32,165 nucleotides of DNA from Gammaproteobacteria bacterium (lineage in GTDB: Bacteria > Pseudomonadota > Gammaproteobacteria > Pseudomonadales > Azotimanducaceae): assembly GCA_007694905.1 (NCBI GenBank), contig REEU01000164.1:1-32165 (forward strand). Direction: 5' to 3'. The notes beneath the pieces were generated by a model. The model ran no database searches, had not been told where the DNA came from, and worked only from the letters and a program-made list of their open reading frames with translations. Position numbers and translations under genes: made by a program. Of the stretch, positions 15,694 to 24,708 are shown in pieces (position 1 is the first letter of the stretch; every line of letters starts with the position of its first letter).

Positions 15694-18600
15694 ATGAAAG
15701 TTGCCGCGTTCACCGTCCGCCGACCCGTGTTCACCACCATGATGGCTCTGATCGCCGTGCTGGTGGGCGCGTTTTCCATGACCCGCCTGCCCATTGATCT
15801 GATGCCTGACGTCACCTATCCGACGCTCAGCGTGGTCACCACCTACGAGAATGCGGCGCCTGAGGAGGTGGAGGAGACCATTACCCGCCGCGTGGAGGAA
15901 GCGGTTGCCACCGTTGCCGGCATCGAGGAACTGACGTCCGTCTCCCAGGAGGGCAGCAGCCAGGTTCGGGTCACGTTCCAGTGGGGCGTGGACCTCGACG
16001 TGGCGGCGAACGACATCCGCGATCGTCTCGACCGCATCGTCAACGCGCTCCCCGACGGTGCCGATCGGCCGCAGTTGCGGAAGTTCGATCCGGCGTCGTT
16101 TCCGATCGTCATCTTCGGTGTCGAGAGCCGGCTCGATCCGCTGGCGCTGCGGCGCCTGATCGATGAACAGATCAGTTATCGCGTCGAACGCATACCAGGC
16201 GTGGCGTCACTGGACATCTGGGGCGGCCTCGAGCGGGAAATCCAGGTGCGCGTCGATCCTGCTCGGCTGCAGGCCCTCGATCTGCCGATGGATCGGATCC
16301 GCACCGCGATCCAGGAAGCGAACGTGGCGGTTCCCGCCGGGGACGTGGAGCGAGGGCGGCTCGACGTGTCCGTGCGTACGCCCGGCAAGTTCGATGATCT
16401 CGATCAGCTGCGCAATCTGGTGGTCGCCCGACGTGCCGGTGGCAATGTCCGTCTCGGCCAGATCGCCGATGTGGTCGACACGCACGAGCGTGAAACGCGA
16501 ATCGTCCGGATCAATCAGGAGCCGGGCGTGCGGATGGCTGTACGCAAGCAGGCCGGCAGCAATACGGTGGAAGTTGCGAGCCAGGTGCTCGCTGAGATGG
16601 AACGCGTCGGACGTGATTTCCCGGAAGTGAACATCTTTCCGATCATCGATCAGTCCCAGTACATTCAGAACTCCATCGACAACCTGACCCGGACCATCCT
16701 TTACGGCGGTGCACTTGCGGTGCTGGTCCTGCTGGTCTTTCTGCGCAGCGTGCGCGGCACGCTGGTGGTCGCGGTTGCCATTCCGACCTCCATTGTCACC
16801 ACGTTCGCGGTGATGTACTTCGGCGGTTTCACCATCAACCTGATGACCTTGGGCGGCCTCGCTCTGGGGGTCGGTCTGATGGTGGACAACGCCATCGTCG
16901 TGCTCGAGAACATCGCGCGGGTGCGTAAGGAGGAAAACTCCGATCGCATCCAGGCGGCGATACAGGGCACGTCCCAGGTGGGCCCCGCGATCATCGCCAG
17001 TACGGTCACCACCCTGGTGATCTTCGCACCGCTGGTATTCGGGGAAGGGATCAGTGGTGAAATGTTCAGACAGCTCGCCTATACCGTGAGCTTCGCGCTG
17101 GTCTGCTCCCTGGTGGCCGCTCTGACCATCGTTCCCATGCTGGCGTCCCGCATCCTGGAGCCGGAGGACACGCCGCCCACGCTTGGATTCCATCCGTTCA
17201 AGGCGCTTGGCGACAGGCTCGGCGAGGGCTTCACCCGGCTCGAACTCGCCTACCAGCGCCTGCTCACGGTTCTGCTCGCGAATAAGCGCGAGACGTTGGC
17301 GGTGACAGCCATGATCTTCGTTCTGGCACTGCTGCTCATTCCGCGCATCGGGGCCGAATTCATGCCGCCCGCAGACGAGAGCGAAGTCCGCATCAGTGTG
17401 GAGATGGAGCCGGGGACGCGGCTCGAGGTGCTCGATCGCACCATGCGCCAGGTCGAGGCCATCGTCCTGCCCAACATTCCCGAGTTGAAGTCCAGCTACA
17501 CCCAGTTCGGCCAGTCCGGTTTTCGCGGCGGCAGCAATCGGGGTGAACTGCGCGTGTCCTTAGTCGGCGTCACCGAACGCTCCCGCAGCAGCGCAGAGAT
17601 CGCCGCCGCCCTGCGCCCCGTGCTTGCCGCTATTCCCGGCGCGAACATCCGGGCGCGTGAGGGGGGTGGTCTGTTCCTGCTGCGTATGGGCACTGGCGGG
17701 CAGGATGCGGAACCGCTGGAGATCGAAGTGCGCGGGTTCGATCTGGCCCGGCTCGAAGCGATCGCGGCAGACGTGCGCGAGCGTGTCGAGCTGATCGACG
17801 GCGTCACGGATACCCGGGTGAGTCGCGAGACCGGCGTTCCGCAGGAACTCATGCGCATCGATCGCGATCGTGCAGCGGATCTCGATTTGTCCGTGCAGCG
17901 CGTGGCCCGCACCCTCGAGACGGCCATCGGCGGTGTCCGCGCCGGGGAGTTCACTGAGGAAGGGCGCGAGTATCGCATCCGACTGCAGGTTCGTGATGCC
18001 GAGCGCCTCACTCAGTCCCAGATCCTTAACCTCACGATTCCAAGTGTGACGGACAACCGTTCCATCGCCCTGCGCAACGTGGTGCGCATCGAGGAGGGCG
18101 TCGGTCCGCAGCAGATCGACCGCAAGAATCAGCAGCGCCTGGCGGTGATCTACGCCAACATCAGCGGTCGTGACCTGGGCTCCGTAGCCGCAGACGTGCA
18201 GGCGATGCTGCGGGAAATTGCAATGCCTGATGGCTACGACGTACTGGTCTCCGGCCAGTTCGAGGACCAGCAGGAGGCGTTCTCGGAACTCGGGTTGGCC
18301 ATGATCATGGCAGTGCTGCTGGTCTACATGGTGCTGGCTTCACTGTACGAGTCGCTGCGTGATCCCCTGATCGTGATGTTCACGGTGCCGCTGTCCATCA
18401 TCGGCGTCACCGCGATGCTTTATGTCACCGGCACCACGTTCAACCTGCAGTCCATGATCGGCATCATCATGCTGGTGGGGATCGTGGTGAACAACTCGAT
18501 CCTGATCGTTGATCAGACCGCCCAGCTCCGGCGCTCGCGGGGCTTGAGCGTTCACGATGCGGTGCTCGAGGCTGGTCGCCGGCGGCTGCGGCCGGTGCTG

Positions 18601-18834
18601 ATGACCACCTTGACCACCTCGTTCGCCATGCTGCCGCTCGCGCTTGGTATCGGCGAGGGTGCGGAAGCCCAGGCCCCCATGGCGCGTTCGGTGATCGGTG
18701 GTCTGCTGAGCGCAGTGTTCGTCACACTGCTGGTCATTCCGCTGATCTACGTGATCTTCCACCGCAAGGACGACGAGCGGGTGCGTGTGAGCGACCCTGA
18801 GCCGACGCGGCCGCGTCCGATTGAGGCGACCTGA
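15694..18834 (+). CDS. RND efflux pump, inner-membrane permease
   Basis: Proton-driven RND transporter of 1046 aa, the full length of the AcrB/HAE1 superfamily. The N-terminal [22 protein letters not shown], periplasmic porter loops, and two clusters of membrane segments (about 335-540 and 865-1030) are all present. In TM4, AcrB carries two adjacent aspartates; here the motif is V397-D398-N399-A-I-V-V-L-E-N. One aspartate is retained and the second is Asn, a pattern I associate with SwrC/YerP-like members rather than AcrB. The TM11-region motif [13 protein letters not shown] is standard. The ATG follows the adaptor stop by 12 bases with GAGGGG upstream. Substrate is unknown; drugs, detergents or lipids are possible. 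Confidence 0.9.
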   Translation: MKVAAFTVRRPVFTTMMALIAVLVGAFSMTRLPIDLMPDVTYPTLSVVTTYENAAPEEVEETITRRVEEAVATVAGIEELTSVSQEGSSQVRVTFQWGVDLDVAANDIRDRLDRIVNALPDGADRPQLRKFDPASFPIVIFGVESRLDPLALRRLIDEQISYRVERIPGVASLDIWGGLEREIQVRVDPARLQALDLPMDRIRTAIQEANVAVPAGDVERGRLDVSVRTPGKFDDLDQLRNLVVARRAGGNVRLGQIADVVDTHERETRIVRINQEPGVRMAVRKQAGSNTVEVASQVLAEMERVGRDFPEVNIFPIIDQSQYIQNSIDNLTRTILYGGALAVLVLLVFLRSVRGTLVVAVAIPTSIVTTFAVMYFGGFTINLMTLGGLALGVGLMVDNAIVVLENIARVRKEENSDRIQAAIQGTSQVGPAIIASTVTTLVIFAPLVFGEGISGEMFRQLAYTVSFALVCSLVAALTIVPMLASRILEPEDTPPTLGFHPFKALGDRLGEGFTRLELAYQRLLTVLLANKRETLAVTAMIFVLALLLIPRIGAEFMPPADESEVRISVEMEPGTRLEVLDRTMRQVEAIVLPNIPELKSSYTQFGQSGFRGGSNRGELRVSLVGVTERSRSSAEIAAALRPVLAAIPGANIRAREGGGLFLLRMGTGGQDAEPLEIEVRGFDLARLEAIAADVRERVELIDGVTDTRVSRETGVPQELMRIDRDRAADLDLSVQRVARTLETAIGGVRAGEFTEEGREYRIRLQVRDAERLTQSQILNLTIPSVTDNRSIALRNVVRIEEGVGPQQIDRKNQQRLAVIYANISGRDLGSVAADVQAMLREIAMPDGYDVLVSGQFEDQQEAFSELGLAMIMAVLLVYMVLASLYESLRDPLIVMFTVPLSIIGVTAMLYVTGTTFNLQSMIGIIMLVGIVVNNSILIVDQTAQLRRSRGLSVHDAVLEAGRRRLRPVLMTTLTTSFAMLPLALGIGEGAEAQAPMARSVIGGLLSAVFVTLLVIPLIYVIFHRKDDERVRVSDPEPTRPRPIEAT

Positions 18835-18947
18835 TGACCTGGCCTGTTGATATCGACTGAATCGAAGGGTTGCAACGGAACTTTGCGCTGGAATCGATGT
18901 GTTCGACGCGCGACCCTGCGGTCTCATCAAGCTGACAGGAGCGCGTC

Positions 18948-19955
18948 ATGGGACGTCTGGTCGAAGGCAAGTGGGTCGACGAGTGGTACGACACCGAAGC
19001 CCACGAAGGCGAGTTCGTCCGCGAGGACGCTGCATGGCGCAACTGGGTGACGCCGGACGGCCGGCCGGGCCCCACGGGTGAAGGCGGATTTGCGGCGGCC
19101 GCTGGCCGCTATCACCTGTACGTGTCGCTGGCCTGTCCCTGGGCTCATCGCACGCTCATTCTGCGCAAGCTGAAGGGCCTGGAGGAGGTCATCGACTATT
19201 CCGTGGTGCATCCGCACATGCTAGCTGATGGCTGGACGTTTGCGGAGGATTTCCCTGGCGCCACAGGTGACCGGCTCTTTGGCGCGAAATTCATGCGTGA
19301 GGTATACACGCGTGCCCGCCCGGATTGCAGCGGTCGGGTGACCGTTCCTGTGCTCTGGGACAAGGAACGCGACTCCATCGTCTCCAACGAGTCGGCGGAC
19401 ATCGTGCGCATGCTCGACGCTGCTTTCGACGCGTTGACCGAGTCCGACGCCTGCTTTTCGCCAACCGATCTCTCCGATGAGATCGATACGGTGAACGCCG
19501 AGGTCTACGACAACGTCAACAACGGGGTGTACCGCGCCGGGTTCGCCACCAGCCAGAAGGCCTACGAAAAAGCCTTCGATGACCTGTTCGCGACCCTGGA
19601 CAGGTTGGAGGAGCGGCTGTCCCGCTCGCGCTTCCTGGTGGGTGGCGTGATCACGGAGGCGGACTGGCGCCTGTTCACGACTCTCATCCGCTTCGATGCG
19701 GTCTACGTCGGTCACTTCAAGTGCAACGCGAGGCGCATCCGCGACTATCCTGCGCTTTCCGCTTATCTGCGCGATCTCTATCAGTATCCCGGCGTTGCCG
19801 GGACCGTGGATCTCGATCACATCAAGCAGCACTACTACTACAGCCACGACATGATCAATCCGTCGCGCATCGTTCCGAAGGGTCCGGTGCTGGATCTATC
19901 CGCGCCGCACGACCGTAACGGGCTTGGTCCGCTGCAGGTGCGCCGCAGTTCATGA
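18948..19955 (+). CDS. yqjG: Glutathionyl-hydroquinone reductase (Xi-class GST)
   Basis: Reduces glutathionyl-hydroquinones to free hydroquinones using glutathione, a step in quinone detoxification or aromatic breakdown. The 335-aa protein matches the YqjG/ECM4 family in length. C63 in LACPWAHRT is the catalytic cysteine of the thioredoxin-like N-domain, and residues from about 170 form the helical C-domain with the SRFLVGGVITEADWRLF stretch. ATG 18948 follows AGGAG by eight bases. It lies 113 bp after the RND pump on the same strand; the gap holds no convincing terminator or promoter. Context with efflux, peroxiredoxin and an FAD monooxygenase fits a stress or aromatic role, but that is inference. 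Confidence 0.92.
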   Translation: MGRLVEGKWVDEWYDTEAHEGEFVREDAAWRNWVTPDGRPGPTGEGGFAAAAGRYHLYVSLACPWAHRTLILRKLKGLEEVIDYSVVHPHMLADGWTFAEDFPGATGDRLFGAKFMREVYTRARPDCSGRVTVPVLWDKERDSIVSNESADIVRMLDAAFDALTESDACFSPTDLSDEIDTVNAEVYDNVNNGVYRAGFATSQKAYEKAFDDLFATLDRLEERLSRSRFLVGGVITEADWRLFTTLIRFDAVYVGHFKCNARRIRDYPALSAYLRDLYQYPGVAGTVDLDHIKQHYYYSHDMINPSRIVPKGPVLDLSAPHDRNGLGPLQVRRSS

Positions 19956-20039
19956 TCCGGTCATCTGGGCTGCCGATGATTTGAATTTCGGCCCGCCCTC
20001 GGAGAAGATGCAGCGACCGTGTTGATCGGAAGTCCGCGT

Positions 20040-20630
20040 ATGTTGCAGACGCACGGCTCGGGTGAGCGGTTACCGCGCATCCTGAGGGTGAACGTCGGCG
20101 GCCAGCCCATCGAGTGGCTGAGCTGGCAGGCGGCCGTGTGTCTGTACGCGCGCGATCTCGTGGTCTGGACGCTGGGCGAGCCGGTCCTGCGGATACGTGG
20201 TGGCTTCTCCCGTATTCATCAATGCCGCACCGTCCTCGACCTTCATAGCATCATCGCCTGCGACGGGCAGGTGGTGCCGCGGGCCAAGCCCGTACCGCCA
20301 TTGACCAATCGGGCGCTGTTTCGGCGTGACCAGAACCTTTGCCTGTATTGCGGTAACGAGTTCCTGGACATGCACCTCACCCGCGATCATGTGGTGCCCC
20401 GTTCACGCGGCGGAACCGACGTCTGGGACAACGTGGTGGCGGCCTGCAAACGCTGCAATCACCACAAGGGCAATCGTCTGCTGGAGGAAATCAGCCTCGA
20501 CCTCAAGGCGTTGCCTTACACGCCCAACTTCGCTGAGTATCTGGCGCTGATCAATTCCGGCCGGATCCTCGGCGACCAGATGGCCTTCCTGAAGGCGCAG
20601 TTCGGCCGCGACAGTCGCCAGAAGCACTGA
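20040..20630 (+). CDS. HNH endonuclease family protein
   Basis: A stand-alone HNH-type protein of 196 aa. The nuclease module spans about 98-146: zinc-type cysteines C101 and C104 (CLYCG), H117 in RDHVVPRSRGG, N131 in DN, then C136 and C139 with HHKGN. The N-terminal half (RVNVGGQPIEWLSWQAAVCLYARDLV) is conserved in chromosomal HNH proteins of Gammaproteobacteria, as I recall. I chose ATG 20040 with GGAAG about eight bases upstream; GTG 20019 with GGAGAAG is an alternative adding seven residues. The MFS gene starts four bases after its stop, implying co-transcription. No toxin-immunity pair, phage gene or restriction partner is nearby, and the target is unknown. Confidence 0.88.
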   Translation: MLQTHGSGERLPRILRVNVGGQPIEWLSWQAAVCLYARDLVVWTLGEPVLRIRGGFSRIHQCRTVLDLHSIIACDGQVVPRAKPVPPLTNRALFRRDQNLCLYCGNEFLDMHLTRDHVVPRSRGGTDVWDNVVAACKRCNHHKGNRLLEEISLDLKALPYTPNFAEYLALINSGRILGDQMAFLKAQFGRDSRQKH

Positions 20631-20634
20631 CTGA

Positions 20635-21924
20635 GTGGCCACAACCCATGACAGCGGACAGTCGCGGCTGACGCCGCGCATCTACGCAGGCTGGTCCATG
20701 GTGGGACTCGCCTTCGGCCTCGGCTTCCTGACCAACGCGTTTTATGCCTATTCCCGCGGCATCTGGCTGCCGCCGCTGGCAAGCGAGCTTGAGGCGGACC
20801 GCTTTCAGGTGTCGCTGGCCTTCTCGCTGGTGAGTGTGGTCGCCGCGCTGAGCGGTCCCTGGATCGGCGGTCTGCTCGATCGACTGCCCGTGCGCCGGGT
20901 GCTGATCATCGCCGCCCTTTGGCTTGGCCTTGGCTATCTGCTGCTTTCCCTGGTGGCGAACCTGCTCATGCTCTATCTGGTGATGGGCACCTTCCTTGGG
21001 CTGGCCTTCGTCGCGCTTGCGGATGCCGGCCCCGCCAAGCTGGTGGTGAACTGGTTCCGGTCGCGGCGCGGAATGGCGCTGTCGATCATCGCCATGGGTG
21101 CGTCCACCGCCGGCGTGGTGATGCCTCCAGTCATTGCTGCGCTCATCGAGGCGGTGGGTTGGCGCGGCCAGTTCGTCGTATTCGGAGTCATCCTGCTGCT
21201 GGTGGTCGCGCCATTGCTGGCGCGTTTCGTGCGCAACGATCCGCAGGAAGCCGGAGTCGAACCCGAGCCGGCGCCGGCGGGCGAGGACGACGGAGACGAC
21301 GAACGCATCTGGACACGGGGCGAATTCCTGCGCAGTGCCGACTTCTGGGGCATCGTGCTGGTGTTCGGCGTCATGCTCGCCACCTTCGGCGGCACCTCCA
21401 CCCATCTGTTCGCCCACATGACGGACGTCGGTCATGCGTCCGGGAGGGCCGCGGCCGTGCTGTCGGCCATGGCCGCGGCGGCGCTGCTGGCCAAACCACT
21501 GTTCGGCTTCATGATCGATCGCTATGACCCGCGGCTGTCGGTCGCGCTTGCGGTGGGATGCCAGGGTGTTGCGCTCGGCCTGCTGCTGGTGACCCACGCC
21601 TTCGAGCCCCTGATCTTCGCAGCTGTGCTTTTCGGTCTCGGCTATGGCGGCATGGTGCCGCTGCGCAACGCCATCACGGCCCTGGCCTTCGGCCGCTCCT
21701 CCTTCGGGTCCGTGTCCGGGACCCTGCGTCCGTTCCAGCTGCCGCTGGTGGTGGCGGCGATTCCCTTCGCGGGCTGGGTGTTCGACCGTTTCGGGAACTA
21801 CGACCTCGCTTTCGGCCTGTTTTGCGTCCTGCAGCTCGCAAGCGGCCTGGGCATCCTGCTGCTGGGCCGCGCGGCGGCGCGCTCCGCCCGCCTGCGCGGC
21901 GCACTCCGTTCAGGGTCCCGCTAG
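20635..21924 (+). CDS. MFS transporter, monocarboxylate-type
   Basis: Inner-membrane major facilitator of 429 aa with twelve predicted membrane segments in two halves, separated by a charged acidic loop (about 205-225, PEPAPAGEDDGDDE). The loop motif between TM2 and TM3 appears as GGLLDRLPVRRVLI, and NWFRSRRGMALSI matches the monocarboxylate/oxalate-formate group, so an organic acid is the best guess for the substrate. The start is GTG 20635; the next in-frame ATG (20698) would remove residues ahead of TM1. The ribosome binding site is weak, consistent with coupling to the HNH gene four bases upstream. Its last 15 bases overlap the end of the convergent carboxylesterase gene. Confidence 0.85.
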   Translation: MATTHDSGQSRLTPRIYAGWSMVGLAFGLGFLTNAFYAYSRGIWLPPLASELEADRFQVSLAFSLVSVVAALSGPWIGGLLDRLPVRRVLIIAALWLGLGYLLLSLVANLLMLYLVMGTFLGLAFVALADAGPAKLVVNWFRSRRGMALSIIAMGASTAGVVMPPVIAALIEAVGWRGQFVVFGVILLLVVAPLLARFVRNDPQEAGVEPEPAPAGEDDGDDERIWTRGEFLRSADFWGIVLVFGVMLATFGGTSTHLFAHMTDVGHASGRAAAVLSAMAAAALLAKPLFGFMIDRYDPRLSVALAVGCQGVALGLLLVTHAFEPLIFAAVLFGLGYGGMVPLRNAITALAFGRSSFGSVSGTLRPFQLPLVVAAIPFAGWVFDRFGNYDLAFGLFCVLQLASGLGILLLGRAAARSARLRGALRSGSR

Positions 21925-23739
21925 CCCGCAACCGAGGCGGCGGGCATCGTCGACGAGGCGGTCGTCCCCGCCGAAACGGAAGCTGCTCAAGAACACCCGG
22001 CATCGCTCCTCGCGGTCCTTGAAGCGGTCGTCGCTCGCAAGTCGCTCAATCACGTCGCTGTGGCTGAGGTAGTCGCGGCTCATGCGGATTCCGCCCCCGG
22101 CCTCGGTATCGAGGTGGATGAACGTGTTCCCGCCGCTGCCCTGCCACGGTTGCCACGGCGGTCCGCCGCCGTCCGCTCCGCGGCCCGGATCGAGGTCCCG
22201 GGCGAAGCCCGCCCAGTACGCCATCATCCGCTCAGACAACGCTTCCCGGCCCTCACGGTTGCGGTCGTGGTAGAGGAGGCCGGAGAGCCGGCCGACGTCC
22301 CAGTGCCCGAATACGAACGGGATCTCGAGGCCGTGCGCGGCACCGAGCAGCGCCGAGAGGTCGATGCCGAACCTGCGGCCCTGTTCGTCCCAGTCCCAGC
22401 GATAGGCCCACACCGGAATCCCGGCGTTCCGCAATTCGGTCGCAGGTTCCGTCACCCCCCGAAGCTGCCAGGCCAGGGCACCGTATTCCGCCTGCAGGTC
22501 ATACAGTCGGGCGTCGCGGCGCCACAGCGGCAGGCCGGCGACCCTGACCACGTTGTCCGGGGAGAACACCATGAAGATCTTGGGCTCGTCACGGTTCGTT
22601 CCGAGAATCATCGGTACGTTTACGAAGGCGTCAGCATCCTTGAGGACGCTCGCGAAGCTGCGCTCGGGCAGCACGTGACCGTCGCGTATCACGGTGGGTG
22701 ACGACGGTCCGAGCAGGCTCTCGCCATCCCGGTAAAGGGCGAACAGGTCGCTTGAATCGAGCGCGCGGAGTCGAGTGGCCAGCGCGACATCCTCCAGCGA
22801 ATCGGCTCGGCCGCGCGCGCAAGCGCGGTCGCAATCCTGGTCAGCGAGCAGGCGCAGCACGACTTCGCGGCTGCTGAATGGTGCCCCGGGTGCCTCAGGG
22901 TCATCACGGTAGTTCATGGCGTTGGCGGCAGTGCTGCTGGCGGTGCCGCCGCTCTGGACGATGGCGCCATGGAACCGGTTCCGCGCCAGGGGCGAGACCA
23001 GCAGCGAAAAGATGTTGGTCCCGCCTGCTGATTCACCGAACAAGGTGACGCGTTCGGGATCACCGCCGAATGCGCTGATGTTGTCCCCGATCCAGTCGAG
23101 GGCGGACAGCAGATCTAGGGTGCCGAAATTGCCGGAGGCGTCCCGGCCGTCGGCGTCGGCTCCGGCTTCCGCCAGAGCAGGGTGCAGGAACCAGCCGAGG
23201 GGGCCCAGACGGTAGTTCAGCGTCACGACCACGACGTCGTGCGCGGACGCCAGTGGTGCGCCGTTGTAAAAGCCGCTGTGGCCCACGGTGTTGCCGCCGC
23301 CGTGAATCCACACCAGCACGGGGAAACGCTCGCCTTCCGTCGGCAGGGTGTCAGGCGTTCGCTTGGGTGCGTAGATGTTGAGGAACAGGCAATCCTCGTC
23401 GCCCCAGAGTTCGCCCGTCAGGCCCTCCGGCGCACCGCCCAAGGGACTCGCGATTTGGGGGCAGGGTTGCCCGAAGGCGAGCGCTTCCCGTGTTCCCGAC
23501 CAGGACGATGGCGGTCGCGGCGCACGCCAGCGCAGGTCTCCGACAGGGGGGGCCGCGAACGGAATGCCCCGCCAGACATGAGCGTCACCGCTCGTGAAGC
23601 CGACAAGCCCGCCCTGATCGATGTGCCTCAGGCTGGCCGTGTCCGCACTCACCGGCGGCACGTCCTCCACGGAGCCACATCCGATGAGTGTCAGTAGTAC
23701 TGCAAGCAGCCAGGTGCCGCCCCAGCGTGAATCGCCCAT
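21910..23739 (-). CDS. Type B carboxylesterase, lipoprotein
   Basis: Secreted, probably lipid-anchored esterase of the COesterase family, cleaving carboxylic esters outside the cytoplasm. The 609-aa protein begins with a lipoprotein signal, LTLIG-C21. The catalytic triad can be placed at S237 (GESAGG), E385 (GTNRDEPKIF) and H469 (GAAHGLEIPF). The oxyanion-hole motif is WIHGGGN (144-150), and EDCLFLNIYAP (115-125) is the second family signature. ATG 23739 has GGGGGAG six bases upstream. It lies 23 bases downstream of another hydrolase gene on the same strand. Its end overlaps the convergent MFS gene by 15 bases. Substrate unknown. Confidence 0.9.
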   Translation of the reverse strand: MGDSRWGGTWLLAVLLTLIGCGSVEDVPPVSADTASLRHIDQGGLVGFTSGDAHVWRGIPFAAPPVGDLRWRAPRPPSSWSGTREALAFGQPCPQIASPLGGAPEGLTGELWGDEDCLFLNIYAPKRTPDTLPTEGERFPVLVWIHGGGNTVGHSGFYNGAPLASAHDVVVVTLNYRLGPLGWFLHPALAEAGADADGRDASGNFGTLDLLSALDWIGDNISAFGGDPERVTLFGESAGGTNIFSLLVSPLARNRFHGAIVQSGGTASSTAANAMNYRDDPEAPGAPFSSREVVLRLLADQDCDRACARGRADSLEDVALATRLRALDSSDLFALYRDGESLLGPSSPTVIRDGHVLPERSFASVLKDADAFVNVPMILGTNRDEPKIFMVFSPDNVVRVAGLPLWRRDARLYDLQAEYGALAWQLRGVTEPATELRNAGIPVWAYRWDWDEQGRRFGIDLSALLGAAHGLEIPFVFGHWDVGRLSGLLYHDRNREGREALSERMMAYWAGFARDLDPGRGADGGGPPWQPWQGSGGNTFIHLDTEAGGGIRMSRDYLSHSDVIERLASDDRFKDREERCRVFLSSFRFGGDDRLVDDARRLGCGLAGP

Positions 23740-23762
23740 GGATCACTCCCCCGTCGGGTTGC

Positions 23763-24485
23763 TCAACGTGTCTGCGCGATGCGCTCCAGCGCCTCGGCCA
23801 GGGCGGCCGGATTGGCCAGAAAGGGCGAATGGCCCAGGGCCAGCTCCACCACGGGGGAACACGGCAACCGTTCGAGCATCCGGCGCTGCATGGCGGCCGT
23901 GATGGCGCGATCCTGGGTACACAGCACGTAGGATCTCGGCACGCTGCCGAAGCCCGCGTCGGTGGTGACCACCGCTTCAGCAAGAGGCGCCATCGGCTGC
24001 GGGACGAGCCGTGCGATGGCAGCATCTGCATCGTCGTCGCGGCAGTCGTGATAGAAAATCTCGCGCGCAGCGTCGGCCGGCACGACCAGGGTGTCCGGCT
24101 CGGGTCCTGCTCCCAGGTTGCCGTGCAGCCCGCTGGCGCGGTCTTCCTGGGCAAGCTGGGAGAGGCTTTCTCCGTTGCGCGGCAGGAAGGCGCACAGGTA
24201 GGTCAGACCGGAGAGGTTGGTGGGAATCTGTTCAGCCACCTGGGTGATGATTGCGCCGCCCATGCTGTGGCCCACCAGTTCCACCGGTCGATCGAGTTCC
24301 CGGACCCAGTGCACGACCCGGTCCACATAGGCCGCAAGATTCACCTCCTCGCGGGGCGTGGTGTCACTTCCGTGACCGGGCAGGTCGAACGACGTGACGT
24401 CGAGGTGCCGCGCCCGCAGCTCGGCCTCAAGATGCTCCCAGCACCATTTGCCGTGCCAGGCGCCGTGGATCAGGGCGAAGTGCAT
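23763..24485 (-). CDS. Alpha/beta hydrolase, methylesterase-like
   Basis: Cytoplasmic alpha/beta hydrolase of 240 aa. The start MHFALIHGAWHGKWCWEHLE resembles the plant methylesterase/hydroxynitrile lyase-like esterases found in bacteria. The triad is S74 (GHSMGG), D192 (LCTQDRAI) and H219 (LALGHSPFL). I start at ATG 24485, six bases after GGAG; an in-frame ATG at 24497 overlaps that region and would add four residues. No signal peptide is seen, unlike the carboxylesterase that follows 23 bases downstream. The two genes probably share a transcript, and a short-chain ester or methyl ester is a reasonable guess. It diverges from the iron permease gene across a gap that contains a Fur box. Confidence 0.87.
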   Translation of the reverse strand: MHFALIHGAWHGKWCWEHLEAELRARHLDVTSFDLPGHGSDTTPREEVNLAAYVDRVVHWVRELDRPVELVGHSMGGAIITQVAEQIPTNLSGLTYLCAFLPRNGESLSQLAQEDRASGLHGNLGAGPEPDTLVVPADAAREIFYHDCRDDDADAAIARLVPQPMAPLAEAVVTTDAGFGSVPRSYVLCTQDRAITAAMQRRMLERLPCSPVVELALGHSPFLANPAALAEALERIAQTR

Positions 24486-24622
24486 GATGACTCCCATCGA
24501 TGTCCGCGCTGAACGTTCGGGCCCGCGTCCTGACAGCCGAGATTACCTCCAAGTCCGGCGCAGAGCGAACCGCAGGTCTGATGCCATGGACGAAGCGGGC
24601 GTGATAAAGTTCGCGAATGAAC

Positions 24623-24641
24623 GGGAATGATTATTGTTATC
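24623..24641. promoter_or_regulatory. Fur box upstream of fbpB
   Basis: This 19-mer matches the consensus GATAATGATAATCATTATC at 14 of 19 positions, with AATGAT and TTATC intact. It overlaps a possible -10 (TATTGT, 24633-24638) that lies 17 bases after a weak -35 (TTCGCG, 24610-24615). That places it where Fur-Fe(II) would block transcription of the iron permease gene. Confidence 0.7.
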
Positions 24642-24708
24642 AAGTCGATGCGGGGCGATGGGTTGGCCGGTCGCGGCGACCCGATCGTATGCGTCCAGTC
24701 ATCCACTC

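Noticed and set aside
16207-17193. Minus-strand open frame of 328 codons
   Set aside because: Antisense shadow of the RND pump, with a His-, Asp- and Gln-rich composition typical of a reverse-frame artefact.
20551-21597. Minus-strand open frame of 348 codons
   Set aside because: Antisense to the MFS transporter and HNH gene; low-complexity composition and no motif.
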